Shown: positions 27,343 through 36,262, counted from the first letter of the stretch. The stretch is 64,000 nt of DNA from Streptomyces sp. IMTB 2501 (GCF_001953885.1 NZ_MQUS01000021.1:42971-106970); one strand, 5' to 3'. Notes: generated by a model not told the origin, from the letters alone. Translations and numbers: made by a program.

Positions 27343-27625
27343 GCGGCACCCGGGGGACGGTCACGGCAGGGCCAGGCGTACGGCCTCGCCGGGTCGTCCA
27401 GCCAGGCCCAGGCGTGCTGGCCGTCGCCGTGACGCCGTACCGCTCGCGCTCCGGCATGCCCTCGCGCTCCCACAGCGCGCAGGCCTCCTGCGGACCGAGG
27501 GCGCCCCGGGTCAGCGCGAGCAGGAAGCGGAACGTCTCCTGCTCGCGGGCCCGGCCCGGCAGCCCGGCGAGCGACACGCCCTCCGGCTCCGTCCTGCCCT
27601 CGCCGCGCCCTTCACCGTGGGCCAC
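27323..27625 (-). pseudogene. Small ORF with a likely frameshift near its 3' end
   Basis: A possible 100-codon gene from a GTG at 27625 without a ribosome site. Its middle reads like real protein (REQETFRFLLALTRGALGPQ). At about 27405-27425 the reading frame turns to low-complexity Arg/Pro sequence, whereas the +1 frame continues with GQHAWAWLDDPARPYAWP. One missing base would join the two parts. It also overlaps the 3' end of the FHA gene by 20 bases. It could be a decayed gene or a sequencing error; I do not recognise the family. Confidence 0.35.
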
Positions 27626-27661
27626 AGGGGCTGAGCGGGCAAGCGGCCGGGCCGGGCCCCG

Positions 27662-28915
27662 CTAGCCGGGTACACCCCCGTGGGCCTGGTGGCAGGGCTG
27701 TCCCTGAAGGAGCACCTGCTGGAGTTCAGCGGTACACATCATGTAGCCGTCCGGCGTCGCCAAGTGCTCCAGGTAGTGGGCGAGATCCGCACCCAGCACG
27801 TACACCCTCACCGGGGTGCATGCGGCACGCGCGGCCTCCACCACCCTGCACAGCGCGTCCAGGACGGCGGGGTGCCGGGTCTGGTAGGAGTCGGCCACCA
27901 GGTGGTTGGTCCGGTCCGCAGCGAGGTAGAACTGCACCAGGTCTTTCGTGCCGACGAAGAGTTCACTGGCGCCTGCCGCGCAGATCGCCGGGGTGGCGTG
28001 CACCGCCGCGGGTGTCTCGATGAACGCGGACAAGGGCACGTCCCGCGGCACCTCAAGGTGCGCCCTGAGCTGGATGAACTCCCTCTCGTCGGTGAGGAAC
28101 GGAACCGAGAGGTGCACGTGGCCCGTATCCTCACCGAGCCGTCCCCGCAGGGTCCCGAGCATGGCGTGCAGGGCGTCCCGGTAGGCGGTCGAACCCAGCA
28201 GCCAGCGAGCGCCGTGCAGGCCGAGTTCGGGGTTCGGTTCGGCTCCCACCGGGGCCAGTCCGGTGATGTCGGCCGCGTGGTCGGAGCGGAGGTCGAGAAG
28301 CCTCAGGACCAGTCGCTGGCCGGGCAGGAGTGCGCCGGCGTAGGTGCACAGCCGTTCCGCGACACACTGCCCGTAGGCCGCGATGTCGCCAGGGCCGCCG
28401 GCCAGGGAGTCCAGCGGGTGCAGGGCTGCCGCCAGGCAGAGGAACTCCTCCCGGACGAAGAAGCAGTCGACCCGCTGTGCGGGGGGCCCGCACGCGTTGA
28501 TCGTGTGGATGTCCTCCAGGTCCGCGATGACCGCACACGCCGAGCCGAGATCGTCCGCCGACGGACTTTCGGCCCACGACCTCGAAGCCCCGGCCCTCGC
28601 GCCGGATCCGATGACGACCGACTGGCTCTCCAGGTCCAGCGTCACTTCGCCGACCAGGTCGGCGAGGTCTGCCTGGCCGACGCGGAGCACGGGGATTCCC
28701 CTGCCGCGGCAGAGGGACTGCATATGACCGGTCAGCCCACCGGAACTGCAGACGACCGCACGCGCCGTCACGATCGCGTCGTACAGACCCGCGTCAAGAC
28801 CAGGGGCGACGAGGATGGATCCGTCAACTGGACTGCGTGAGCGGTTGCAGGTGCCTCGCAGCACACTCTGCACACCGCCGACCAGAAGGGATCCCTGAAT
28901 CCGTCGCCCGTTCAC
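27662..28915 (-). CDS. Stand-alone PEP-utilising enzyme homologue
   Basis: A 417-residue protein with the two C-terminal domains of PEP synthase/PTS enzyme I. The swivelling phosphohistidine domain (about 40-90) reads VVCSSGGLTGHMQSL then GRGIPVL, keeping the histidine. The TIM-barrel PEP domain follows with LRLLDLRSDHA, NPELGLHGARWLL, FLTDEREFIQLRAHLE and LFVGTKDLVQFYLAADRTN. No N-terminal ATP-grasp or HPr-binding domain is present. At the end, where active enzymes have a catalytic cysteine in a GxCGE-like segment, it has VRVYVLGADL. The GTG at 28915 follows GGGAG. It lies 124 bases after the FAD gene on the same strand, so the two may work together. Function unknown. Confidence 0.78.
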   Translation of the reverse strand: MNGRRIQGSLLVGGVQSVLRGTCNRSRSPVDGSILVAPGLDAGLYDAIVTARAVVCSSGGLTGHMQSLCRGRGIPVLRVGQADLADLVGEVTLDLESQSVVIGSGARAGASRSWAESPSADDLGSACAVIADLEDIHTINACGPPAQRVDCFFVREEFLCLAAALHPLDSLAGGPGDIAAYGQCVAERLCTYAGALLPGQRLVLRLLDLRSDHAADITGLAPVGAEPNPELGLHGARWLLGSTAYRDALHAMLGTLRGRLGEDTGHVHLSVPFLTDEREFIQLRAHLEVPRDVPLSAFIETPAAVHATPAICAAGASELFVGTKDLVQFYLAADRTNHLVADSYQTRHPAVLDALCRVVEAARAACTPVRVYVLGADLAHYLEHLATPDGYMMCTAELQQVLLQGQPCHQAHGGVPG

Positions 28916-29039
28916 CCAGTACTCCCGTGCGGTTTCGCGCTGTGTCCAGTTGGTTCAACGGACCGGTGTAGCAGTCTGGCAGCCGTCATGGCGGTGCACG
29001 GGAAGACAGCCGTGAGCAGATGGGGGATCTTCGAGACGG

Positions 29040-30938
29040 TCAGCTCAGGTCTTCGGCGTCCGCTATCCCCAGTTGCCGGCGCAGTTGCCGTGGTGTCACG
29101 GAGACGTCGGTGAGTCGTTCTACGGCGGCCCGGTTGACGGCCGTCCATATCAGGCGGTCGCGCCGGGGATCATCCTTCGGAAGGGCCGGGATGTCACCCA
29201 GGGACCGGACACAAGCGTCCACTCTGGAATCGAGCAGTTCCCGCTCACCGCGAGCACGCGTGGCCAGCCTCCTCACCTCCAGGACCACGGCCTCCTCGAA
29301 TCCGACGCGGGCCGCTTCCTCCATACTGCTGACACCGGCGTGGAATCGCGTCATGCCGTGGGCCAACCCGTTCTTCCGCAGTTCCAGTTGCCCGACGATG
29401 TGTGCGGCGACGGCGATCGACTGATTCTTGATGGCGGCGAGATTGAAGGCGAACGCACCGGTTCGTCCGTTCCGTACGAACTCGTCACCTTCTCTCAGCA
29501 CGCCGACCGCAAGGATCGGGCCGGCCGGCTCCCCGTCGGGGCGCAGGAGCGTTCCCTCTCTGTCGACCTCCAGGCCGCGCCCGGTGCGCTCATGAGGGAC
29601 CACGATCCCCTTCCGCAGGAGATTCCTCCAGAACGGCTCGCCGACCCTGCTGTAGTCCCACTCCCTGCCGAAGTGGGAGACCACCAGGTCGACCTCGATG
29701 GCATGTCTCTGCTCCGAGGCCGCGACCGAGACGACCAGCCGCCCCGCCTGCGCCGGCGCGATCCGCTCCACGTTCCCGACGACCAGCTCCAACGGCCCGC
29801 CCGCGGTGTGCATCGCGCGCTCGATGACCGCCATCGTGTACTCCACCGCGCCGACCCTGAACGCGGCCATCGCCGTACCGAAATCGTCCAGCAGACGGCG
29901 CAGTTCCGCGGAGGGAATCCGCTCGATGATCTCGGGAAGATACGGCTCCCACGCCTTGGCCACCCGCTCCGCGATCACCGCCGGGTGAACTCCGGGGTGA
30001 TCCCTGGCGACGGTCGAGCACGCCGTCTCCCACTCGGCCCGGACCCGGGCAAGGAACTCCTCCCGGTTCCGGTACGGCTCCAGCAGTGCTCTCGGGCAGG
30101 GCAGTTGTAGTACTTCGTGCTCGTGGTCAGCCGGGTAGGTCCGGAAGATCGTCCCGGTCCTGGAGATCAGGTGGATCCTCCCTGTGTGCCCCTGGCGCAG
30201 CAGAAGGCCCGCCGAGTCGTACGCGCTCAGCACGGATCCGATGATCACGACCCTCGCTTCGGAGGGGAGGGCCACGAGCTTGCGGACGCCGGCCGCGGAG
30301 AACGGGTTGCGTACGAAGGACGGGTGGGTGAGCACCTCGGCGGCGAAGGGCGGTTCCCTGAGTGCGAGACCGGTCGCGAGAACGACGTGTTCGGCGAAGA
30401 TCACCGCCGGTTCCGGGCCCTGCCCGGCCTTCGGACTGCTCCCGTGCGGCGCGGACCATTGCCGAACCGTCACCTCGACCCCTGAGGAGAGTACGTCCAT
30501 GTCGACTGCCTCGCCGTCCGCTTCGACGAGTACGACACCGGGACAGGCTTCCCGCCGGGCCTCGGCCAGCCGCTCGATCAGATAGTCCTGGAAGATCCGC
30601 CGGGGCGCCGGGCCCTGCTCGACGAACTCGGTCCCGGCCCACTGCGCCGGCCAGTCCCGGCGGTCTGCCTCGACGTTGGCCCAGCGGACGAAGTCGAGAA
30701 CGTCCTCCCGGAACACTGACATCCGACCCGCCTGGATGTTGAACACGTGGTCCCAGGCGTTGCCCTCCCGGTGGTACGCGACACCGGCGGACCGGTACTC
30801 GGAACGCCGCTCCAGCAGGACGATCTCAAGCGGGCCGCGCGCGAAGCGGAGCAGCCGGATCGCCGTGGCGGTGCCGGCCAGACCGGCGCCGACTATCAGC
30901 ACTCTTGGGCGTAAACCTGTCCGGCTCATGGTGAACAT
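29040..30938 (-). CDS. FAD/NAD(P)-binding protein (NAD_binding_9 type)
   Basis: A 632-residue flavoprotein of the FAD-NAD(P)-binding family. The N-terminal Rossmann motif is VLIVGAGLAGTATAIRLLRF. The family signature follows as GVAYHREGNAWDHVFNIQAG then RMSVFREDVLDFVRWAN. A second nucleotide-binding strand (VVIIGSVLSAYDSAGLLLRQ) lies near residue 230. Such proteins are predicted oxidoreductases with few characterised members. The ATG at 30938 is preceded by GCGGAGA at 4 bases; 30929 is a second candidate. The frame remains open upstream to 31064, but that part lacks homology. It probably forms a two-gene unit with the PEP-utilising homologue. Confidence 0.78.
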   Translation of the reverse strand: MFTMSRTGLRPRVLIVGAGLAGTATAIRLLRFARGPLEIVLLERRSEYRSAGVAYHREGNAWDHVFNIQAGRMSVFREDVLDFVRWANVEADRRDWPAQWAGTEFVEQGPAPRRIFQDYLIERLAEARREACPGVVLVEADGEAVDMDVLSSGVEVTVRQWSAPHGSSPKAGQGPEPAVIFAEHVVLATGLALREPPFAAEVLTHPSFVRNPFSAAGVRKLVALPSEARVVIIGSVLSAYDSAGLLLRQGHTGRIHLISRTGTIFRTYPADHEHEVLQLPCPRALLEPYRNREEFLARVRAEWETACSTVARDHPGVHPAVIAERVAKAWEPYLPEIIERIPSAELRRLLDDFGTAMAAFRVGAVEYTMAVIERAMHTAGGPLELVVGNVERIAPAQAGRLVVSVAASEQRHAIEVDLVVSHFGREWDYSRVGEPFWRNLLRKGIVVPHERTGRGLEVDREGTLLRPDGEPAGPILAVGVLREGDEFVRNGRTGAFAFNLAAIKNQSIAVAAHIVGQLELRKNGLAHGMTRFHAGVSSMEEAARVGFEEAVVLEVRRLATRARGERELLDSRVDACVRSLGDIPALPKDDPRRDRLIWTAVNRAAVERLTDVSVTPRQLRRQLGIADAEDLS

Positions 30939-31401
30939 CGTCTCCGCCGAGCGATGGGAACCCGACGTTCCTGTCTCACGCCGGGAGCAAGGGCTGCGGG
31001 CAGAGTGCGCCTTGAGAGCGGACAGCGCAAGATCCTTGTAGGCGGACATGGGGAGTGTCCACATTGACGCAACTCGCCCTCATGGTACTGGCGTTGGGCC
31101 AGCCGCTGGCGACTCTGCCGGGCGGCGAGCGGCAGCGGCAGCGGCTGAAGCCGGCCACGCACATGGCCGACAAGGGCGGTGCCTACGTCCTGGAGGACGG
31201 CGACCAGGTGGTACGGGGTCAGGGGCACACGGGTGCACATCGCATGCGCGTGGCGATCAGGTGAGCCTTCGGCATGTCGGTGCGCGGGACGGAGGGAAGC
31301 GGCCGAGGAAGGGATGAGTATCCGATCCCACGGGGGCACACCGTGCGCACGGCCGCCGCCCTCGAAGACCGACAACCGCCAGAAGCTAGGGAGAGGCACA
31401 G
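30939..31401. other. Intergenic stretch without a convincing gene
   Basis: 463 bases between two divergent genes. A plus-strand TTGACG (31064-31069) with TACTGG 16 bases later could be a promoter. A 69-codon plus-strand frame at 31055-31264 has no ribosome site and no protein-like composition, so I do not call it. Confidence 0.4.
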
Positions 31402-31980
31402 ATGATGACTTATGTACGGCAGTGGGGGGCCGCAGTCCTGGCTGCGGGCGCCGCGCTCACCCTGGGCAGCGGCCCTGTCCCGGCCACTGCCGCACCAGGC
31501 ACGCCGCAGCCGTACTGGGGAAGCGACAGTCCCCAGCGTCCTATCGCCCTCGTCAAGTCGGGCTCGTCCGGCCCGGTGACGTTCGGGATCAAGAGGACGG
31601 GGAACCTGCCCTCCCGCGTCGACAAGCTGACCTTGACGGTGTACTCACCGGAACTCGCGCGACTGGCCGACACCAAGGTGACCCCGGTCGGCAAAGCGCC
31701 GGGAGGGTGGTCCTGCCGGATGTACGACGGGATGACCCCCATGGAGCACAACGGCAGGCACATGGTCTGCACGACCCGCTACAGCGGGCCGCCGCCCGCC
31801 AAGGAATGGCACTGGAAGGCGAACATCGCGGTTCCCGCGGAGTTGCCGGCAGGCACCAGGAGCGCCAACGGCTGGGCCTCCTTGCGGCTGCACTCCCCCG
31901 GCCATGGCTCTGGCACCTGGTGGGACTCGAATGCGATGACCCTGGAGGTCCGTACCCCGGTCGCTGCGGCGACACCCTGA
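31402..31980 (+). CDS. Secreted protein, paralogue of the convergent neighbour
   Basis: A 192-residue exported protein with a Sec signal peptide (residues 1-30, ending ATAA). The mature part is beta-rich, with two cysteines in GGWSCRMYD and HMVCTTRYS and a C-terminal strand NAMTLEVRTP. It can be aligned by eye with the convergent gene 32093-32791 over its whole mature length (TKVTPVGKAPGGWSC with TRLTPLHGALGGWAC; MTLEVRTP with MSLKVRTP), so the two are paralogues. No family is recognised; the pattern fits an Ig-like beta-sandwich with one disulphide. Confidence 0.75.
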   Translation: MMTYVRQWGAAVLAAGAALTLGSGPVPATAAPGTPQPYWGSDSPQRPIALVKSGSSGPVTFGIKRTGNLPSRVDKLTLTVYSPELARLADTKVTPVGKAPGGWSCRMYDGMTPMEHNGRHMVCTTRYSGPPPAKEWHWKANIAVPAELPAGTRSANGWASLRLHSPGHGSGTWWDSNAMTLEVRTPVAAATP

Positions 31981-31993
31981 CAGCTCCCCCGCC

Positions 31994-32054
31994 CCGGGCG
32001 CAATCCCGCTCGATGCGCGCCCGGAGCTGCGCGGGCGGCGCGACCCCGCGCAGC
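31994..32054. terminator. Two hairpins between convergent secreted-protein genes
   Basis: CCGGGCGC at 31994-32001 pairs perfectly with 32017-32024, and GCTGCGCGGG at 32026-32035 pairs perfectly with 32045-32054. Both lie in the 112-base gap between convergent stops and probably end transcription from each side. Confidence 0.6.
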
Positions 32055-32092
32055 CCCGGAGCCGGGGCGGCCTGCCCGGCCCGGCGTTCCCG

Positions 32093-32791
32093 TCAGCTCC
32101 GGGGGTTCCGGTGATTCCCGTGGCCTGCCGCGGCGTTGATGGTGGTCCGCCGTGCCACCTTCCCGGCTTGCGGCTTGCCGGGAGTCCTGACCTTCAGGGA
32201 CATGGTCGTCCAGACGGCCTTCCCACGGTAGCTGAAGTGGAGCGCGGCTCCCTGGTTGTAGGGGGTGCGGGCCAGCGTGGTTCCAGCCCGTGTGCCGGGC
32301 ACGACCTTCATCTTCAGCTGCCAGGCGGCCGTTCCGCCCGCGCGGGCGACCTGCCCGTGGCGGTCGGAGAAGCATTTCAGAATCGTGCTCTCGTACGGAA
32401 CACCCGGCCGGCCCGCGTCACCCTTGCAGGCCCATCCACCCAGCGCCCCGTGGAGCGGGGTCAGCCTGGTGTCCGTGAAGCGGGTGCCGTAAGGGGCCCA
32501 GATCTCCATGTACATGCGCGCGTCGTTGCGCGCGCTCTTCCTGCCGGTGTTCTTGAGCTCGATCCTCGCCTGGCCCGTCTGCCCGGGTTTGATGACCACG
32601 GACTGCTTCTGCGGATGGTCGACCAGCGCCGGATGCGGTTTCCCCGCGGCCACCGCCGGGTTCGCGCCCAGGGCCGTCGCCGTGCCCGCCAGTACGACCG
32701 CCGCGTACCACGTTCCGACCCGGCGGGCCCCGCTTCGGCGCGCCGGACGGCCGGCTCCCCTGGTCCCGGTCGGTTCCTGCCCATCCGTCAT
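32093..32791 (-). CDS. Secreted protein, paralogue of the convergent neighbour
   Basis: A 232-residue exported protein. An Arg-rich N-region (RPARRSGARRVGTW) precedes a hydrophobic core and an AVAA cleavage site near residue 50; it could go by Sec or, less likely, Tat. The mature domain shares the GGWAC and ILKCF cysteine positions and the SLKVRTP end with the protein at 31402-31980, but it has an N-terminal strand about 20 residues longer (HPQKQSVVIKPGQTGQARIE) and a C-terminal tail. The ATG is at 32791. The function is unknown; duplication of a small secreted beta-domain within an accessory region is the notable point. Confidence 0.75.
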   Translation of the reverse strand: MTDGQEPTGTRGAGRPARRSGARRVGTWYAAVVLAGTATALGANPAVAAGKPHPALVDHPQKQSVVIKPGQTGQARIELKNTGRKSARNDARMYMEIWAPYGTRFTDTRLTPLHGALGGWACKGDAGRPGVPYESTILKCFSDRHGQVARAGGTAAWQLKMKVVPGTRAGTTLARTPYNQGAALHFSYRGKAVWTTMSLKVRTPGKPQAGKVARRTTINAAAGHGNHRNPRS

Positions 32792-33124
32792 GACGAACGA
32801 CCTTTCCGTTGCCCTGGGCGGGCCGTGGCGGCTCCGACCCCTTCAACCCGACTGCATATGATTCGACATCAAACATATCAAACATTCCCATAGAGAAGCA
32901 AAACAGACATGACGGTGCATCAGGCGGTGCCATGACCTCATGCCACCAGAGTGGAAGGGCCCCAATCGAACGAAATAAATGAATTTTGATGGTTCGTCAC
33001 ATTTACGCGGTATACGTGACTCGGCGCGACCGTAATGAACCGGGCATGCGCGACACAGGTGGCGGTGACCGTCTGGACGGTCCAGGTGCCGCCCACTCAC
33101 CGGAGAGAAAGGAAGAACAGTCGG
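32792..33124. promoter_or_regulatory. AT-rich divergent intergenic region
   Basis: 333 bases with markedly lower GC than the surroundings (32850-33010). It contains the octamer ACATATCA at 32873-32880, also present upstream of tatB. A candidate promoter for the Tat-signal gene is TTGATG (32986-32991) with TATACG (33011-33016), though the 19-base spacer is long. No gene is seen. Confidence 0.45.
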
Positions 33125-33817
33125 ATGACTGAGTCTGCAGAGATCACCGGCAGCGGCAGCGACCGCCGCGGGTTCATGAAGGGGGCGGCGGTCACCGCCG
33201 CGGCGGTCGGCGCCGGAGCTCTCGTGCCGGGCACCGCCCAGGCCGCGGAGGCGGAGCGAAACGCCGCCTTGCAGCCCGCGTTCCCGTTCGCGCTGCCGCC
33301 CGTGGGCGTGGACATCCCGTGTAGCTGCTATGCCTCCAACGTCCCTCTTCAGCTCAATACCGGGGTCGTCAACCTCGACTTCAAGGGCGGCATCGACATC
33401 TGCGTCCGTACGAGCAGCGAGACCGGCGTCGTCCTGGAGGTGATCGGCCACAAGGTGGTCGCGGACACCCCCACCCAGACGGTCACCATCGAGCAGTCGG
33501 ACACCACCATCACGCCGCTGAGCCTGATGCAGATGAACCCGGGCAACCCGACCGCGGTCCCCCCGGTCCCGCCCTTCCCGGAGATGATCGTCAAGCTGCT
33601 CTTCAAGCTCACGGTCGCCCCGAAGGACGGCAGCCCGCCGCTGGTCCTGTCCACCGACCCGAACAACCCCGCCACGCTGAGTTCGGGCCTGCTCAAGGCG
33701 TTCCCGCCCGCCAACCAGGGGTACACGCTCGGCGGAAACGTGCCGCTCCTCGACCAGAACGGCAACCAGGCCGGCATGCTGCAGGGCTTCCCGGTCACGG
33801 TCAACCAGAGCGCCTGA
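33125..33817 (+). CDS. Predicted Tat-exported protein
   Basis: A 230-residue protein with a clear twin-arginine signal: DRRGFMKGAAVTAAAVGAG then a cleavage site at TAQAA near residue 43. The mature part has CSCYASNVPLQLNTGVVNLD, Pro-rich loops and beta strands; no cofactor motif is visible apart from the two cysteines in PCSC. The ATG at 33125 was chosen as the start that leaves a normal Tat n-region; the frame is open further upstream. It is followed by a strong hairpin and then by the convergent ABC1-kinase, tatC and tatB genes, so a link with that private Tat pathway is likely. The family is not recognised. Confidence 0.78.
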   Translation: MTESAEITGSGSDRRGFMKGAAVTAAAVGAGALVPGTAQAAEAERNAALQPAFPFALPPVGVDIPCSCYASNVPLQLNTGVVNLDFKGGIDICVRTSSETGVVLEVIGHKVVADTPTQTVTIEQSDTTITPLSLMQMNPGNPTAVPPVPPFPEMIVKLLFKLTVAPKDGSPPLVLSTDPNNPATLSSGLLKAFPPANQGYTLGGNVPLLDQNGNQAGMLQGFPVTVNQSA

Positions 33818-33821
33818 GAAC

Positions 33822-33882
33822 CGGGAACGGCGAACCGCGCCCCGCCACCTGGCCGGCGGAGGGGCGCGGTTCGCCGTTCCCG
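33822..33882. terminator. Long perfect hairpin between convergent genes
   Basis: Arms 33822-33843 and 33861-33882 are a perfect 22-bp inverted repeat with a 17-base loop that can pair further. It lies between the stop of the Tat-signal gene and that of the convergent kinase-like gene, and should act in both directions. Confidence 0.85.
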
Positions 33883-33941
33883 CGCGCGGCTCACCACCGC
33901 GTCCCAGCCGCTCACCGCCGCGGCCCCGGGGGTGCGCCGCT

Positions 33942-35258
33942 TCAGGCCGCCGGCCGGAAAGCCTCGCCGAACACGGCCTTCATCAGATACGGTCCGGCCT
34001 CCTTCTGGAAGTCCATCTGCGGAGCGAAGGCCCGTACGGTGCCCTCCAGCACCAGCAGGGACAACAGGGGAAACACGAACTCCGGCGCGGCGTACAGGTC
34101 GTGGCGGCGCTGGATGTCGAACAGCGAGGCGCCGAACGACACCAGGTCGAAGTCCCCTGCGGACACCCCGCTGTTCGCCCGTACCAGCGCGGCGAGTTCG
34201 CGTGTGAAGCCGTCCGTGTCGGCGCTCGGCCCGGGGGTCGCCGTCTTCAGGACGATCTGGGCGCAGGCCTCCCCGTCGCCCACGGACATCTGCAGGAAGA
34301 ACCAGGCGAACGCGGCGCGTGTCCGCTCGTCCAGGCGCACGGTGAAGCCGGCGTCCACCAGCACCACCTCGCCGTCCGGCAGGAAGTAGAGGTTGCCGGG
34401 GTGCAGGTCGCAGTGGACCAGCCCGTCGATGAAGAGCATCCGGTAGATCCCGTGCAGCGTCGACCGCACCGCCCGCTCGCGGACCTCCTCCGGGAACTCG
34501 TGAGGCTCGCGCCGTCGCAGGCCCTCCACGAACTCCATGACCAGAACGCCGTCGTGGCTCAGTTCCCGGTGCACCGCGGGTACCCGGAGACCGGACTCCT
34601 GCGCCAGGTTCTCCTGGAACTCCTCCAGGAGACGCGCCTCCCGCAGGAAGTCCAGCTGGCCGTGGACCGCCTGCGCCATCTGGTCGATGACGGCGACGGC
34701 CGGGAGACCGCGCATCCGGGGCAGCCGGGCCACCAGCCGGGTACCCCTGCGCATGAGTTCCAGGTCCAGCGCCAGCTGCCGGGCGACCTCGGGGCGCCGT
34801 AGCTTCACCGCGATCCTCCGGCCGTCGGGAGCGGTCGCACGGTAGACGCAGGCGATGCTGCCGGCGGCGACCGGGCGGGCGATCCCGTCGGTCCCCCGGT
34901 CCAGTTCGAGGCCGGTGTCCCGCAGTTCGCCGGCCACGGCCGTCAGCGGCAGGGGCCGGACGCCGTCGTGCAGGCGGGCGAGCGCGGCGCACACGCGCGG
35001 CGGCAGCACGTCCACCCGGGTGGCCAGCAGCTGGGCGGCCTTGACGAAGGCGGGTCCGAGCCGGGTGACCAGGTCCACCAGCCAGCGGTCCCGGCGGGCA
35101 CGAAGGTCGCGGCGCAGGACCCCGACCGCCGTATGCCGGGCGAGGGCCGCGCCGCCGCGCAGCAGGAGCAGCAGGAGGACCGCCGCGCGCCCGACGAGCG
35201 CTCGGCGCGGGAGGGTGGCGACCGGGTCCGCGTGCGGCCGGACGGTGTCGGCGTTCAT
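33942..35258 (-). CDS. ABC1/UbiB-like atypical kinase homologue
   Basis: A 438-residue protein of the ABC1 (UbiB/ADCK) kinase-like family. A hydrophobic stretch near residues 20-40 is followed by the family motif region LGPAFVKAAQLLATRVDVLP, VAAGSIACVYRA, IAVKLRRP, LVHCDLHPGNLYFL and VVLVDAGFTVRL. Two hallmark elements deviate: KxGQ is KAAQ, and the Ala-rich loop AAASIGQV is AAGSIACV. Lysine, HxDxHPGN and the metal aspartate are kept. The ATG at 35258 has GGAG 7 bases upstream. It lies 83 bases after tatC on the same strand. In other bacteria UbiB supports quinone synthesis; its pairing with Tat genes is unusual and its role here is unknown. Confidence 0.85.
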   Translation of the reverse strand: MNADTVRPHADPVATLPRRALVGRAAVLLLLLLRGGAALARHTAVGVLRRDLRARRDRWLVDLVTRLGPAFVKAAQLLATRVDVLPPRVCAALARLHDGVRPLPLTAVAGELRDTGLELDRGTDGIARPVAAGSIACVYRATAPDGRRIAVKLRRPEVARQLALDLELMRRGTRLVARLPRMRGLPAVAVIDQMAQAVHGQLDFLREARLLEEFQENLAQESGLRVPAVHRELSHDGVLVMEFVEGLRRREPHEFPEEVRERAVRSTLHGIYRMLFIDGLVHCDLHPGNLYFLPDGEVVLVDAGFTVRLDERTRAAFAWFFLQMSVGDGEACAQIVLKTATPGPSADTDGFTRELAALVRANSGVSAGDFDLVSFGASLFDIQRRHDLYAAPEFVFPLLSLLVLEGTVRAFAPQMDFQKEAGPYLMKAVFGEAFRPAA

Positions 35259-35341
35259 CGATGACTCCGAGAGGACTTTGAGATGGCTCTGATCGTTGTG
35301 AGATGGCTCCGGGATGGCTCCTTGGTGGGGGCGGCGGCGTG

Positions 35342-36247
35342 TCAGTCCCCGCTTCCCACCGGAACCTCGATCTGCGACGGCGTCAGGTCGATCGACGACG
35401 CCTCGTCGGGCGGGAGCGCCGCCGATGCCGCCCTGCGCGTGCGCACCCGGTCGCGCCAGACGACCACGGACAGCGACACGGCGAACAGGGCGGTCATCGG
35501 CACCGCGAGGACCATCATGGTGAGCGGGTCGCCCGTGGGGGTGGCCAGCGCCGAGAACACGAAGATCAGCATGACGAGGGTCCGCCAGCGGGCCAGCAGG
35601 CTCCCGGCGCTCACGACGCCCGCGAAGTTGAGCAGCACCAGCAGCAGCGGCATCTCGAAGGAGATGCCGAACACCAGGATCATCCTGATGAAGAACTCCA
35701 GGAACTGATCGCCCTGGAGAAAGTTGCTGAAGGAACCCGGCGTGAACCCGAGCAGGATCCGCAGGGCCTTCGGGAACACCCAGTAGGCCAGCCCCGCCCC
35801 GGACAGGAACAGCGGTACGGCGGCAGCGACGAACCCGAGCGTGTAGCGCTTCTCGTGGCGGTGCAGCCCCGGCGCCGCAAAGGCCCACAGCTGGTACGAC
35901 CAGAACGGGCTGGAGATCACCACTCCGGCAGCCAGGGCCACCTTGAAGGTGAAGGTCAGCGGGGTCATCACGCCCTGCATCACCATCAGCCCGTTGGGGC
36001 AGGCCGAGGTCGCGGGCGCGATCCCGTGCAGACCGGGGAGATGGCAGCTGGGACCCGTCAGTTCGGTGATCAGCCAGGGGTGCAGATACCAGCCGGCCAC
36101 CGTGCCGAGGAACACGAAGAGCAGGGCCTTCGCCAAGCGGTTCCGAAGCTCGCGCAGATGCTCACGCAGAGGCATCCGGCCGCCCGCGGAGGCCGGGGTC
36201 CGGGGTTTGTCGAGTCGGTTCGTGTCCACGGGGTCGGAACTCCTCAT
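35342..36247 (-). CDS. tatC: Sec-independent translocase subunit TatC (accessory copy)
   Basis: A 301-residue TatC, the multi-spanning receptor for twin-arginine signal peptides. After a cytoplasmic start, MPLREHLRELRNRLAKALL is the conserved N-terminal motif that binds the signal. Six membrane helices follow, with the conserved segments MTPLTFTFKVALAAGVVIS, PFWSYQLWAFAAPGL and FGISFEMPLLLVLLNFAGVV and the loop FSALATPTGDPLTMM. ATG at 36247 is called; a GTG at 36229, 10 bases after GAGGAG, is a good alternative. It begins 15 bases after the tatB stop. Streptomyces has housekeeping tatC elsewhere, so this is probably an additional, cluster-specific copy. Confidence 0.92.
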   Translation of the reverse strand: MRSSDPVDTNRLDKPRTPASAGGRMPLREHLRELRNRLAKALLFVFLGTVAGWYLHPWLITELTGPSCHLPGLHGIAPATSACPNGLMVMQGVMTPLTFTFKVALAAGVVISSPFWSYQLWAFAAPGLHRHEKRYTLGFVAAAVPLFLSGAGLAYWVFPKALRILLGFTPGSFSNFLQGDQFLEFFIRMILVFGISFEMPLLLVLLNFAGVVSAGSLLARWRTLVMLIFVFSALATPTGDPLTMMVLAVPMTALFAVSLSVVVWRDRVRTRRAASAALPPDEASSIDLTPSQIEVPVGSGD

Positions 36248-36262
36248 ACGTGAGCGACGAGA

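Noticed and set aside
31055..31264. A 69-codon plus-strand frame upstream of the secreted-protein gene
   Set aside because: No ribosome site, no recognisable domain, and it overlaps the probable promoter region.
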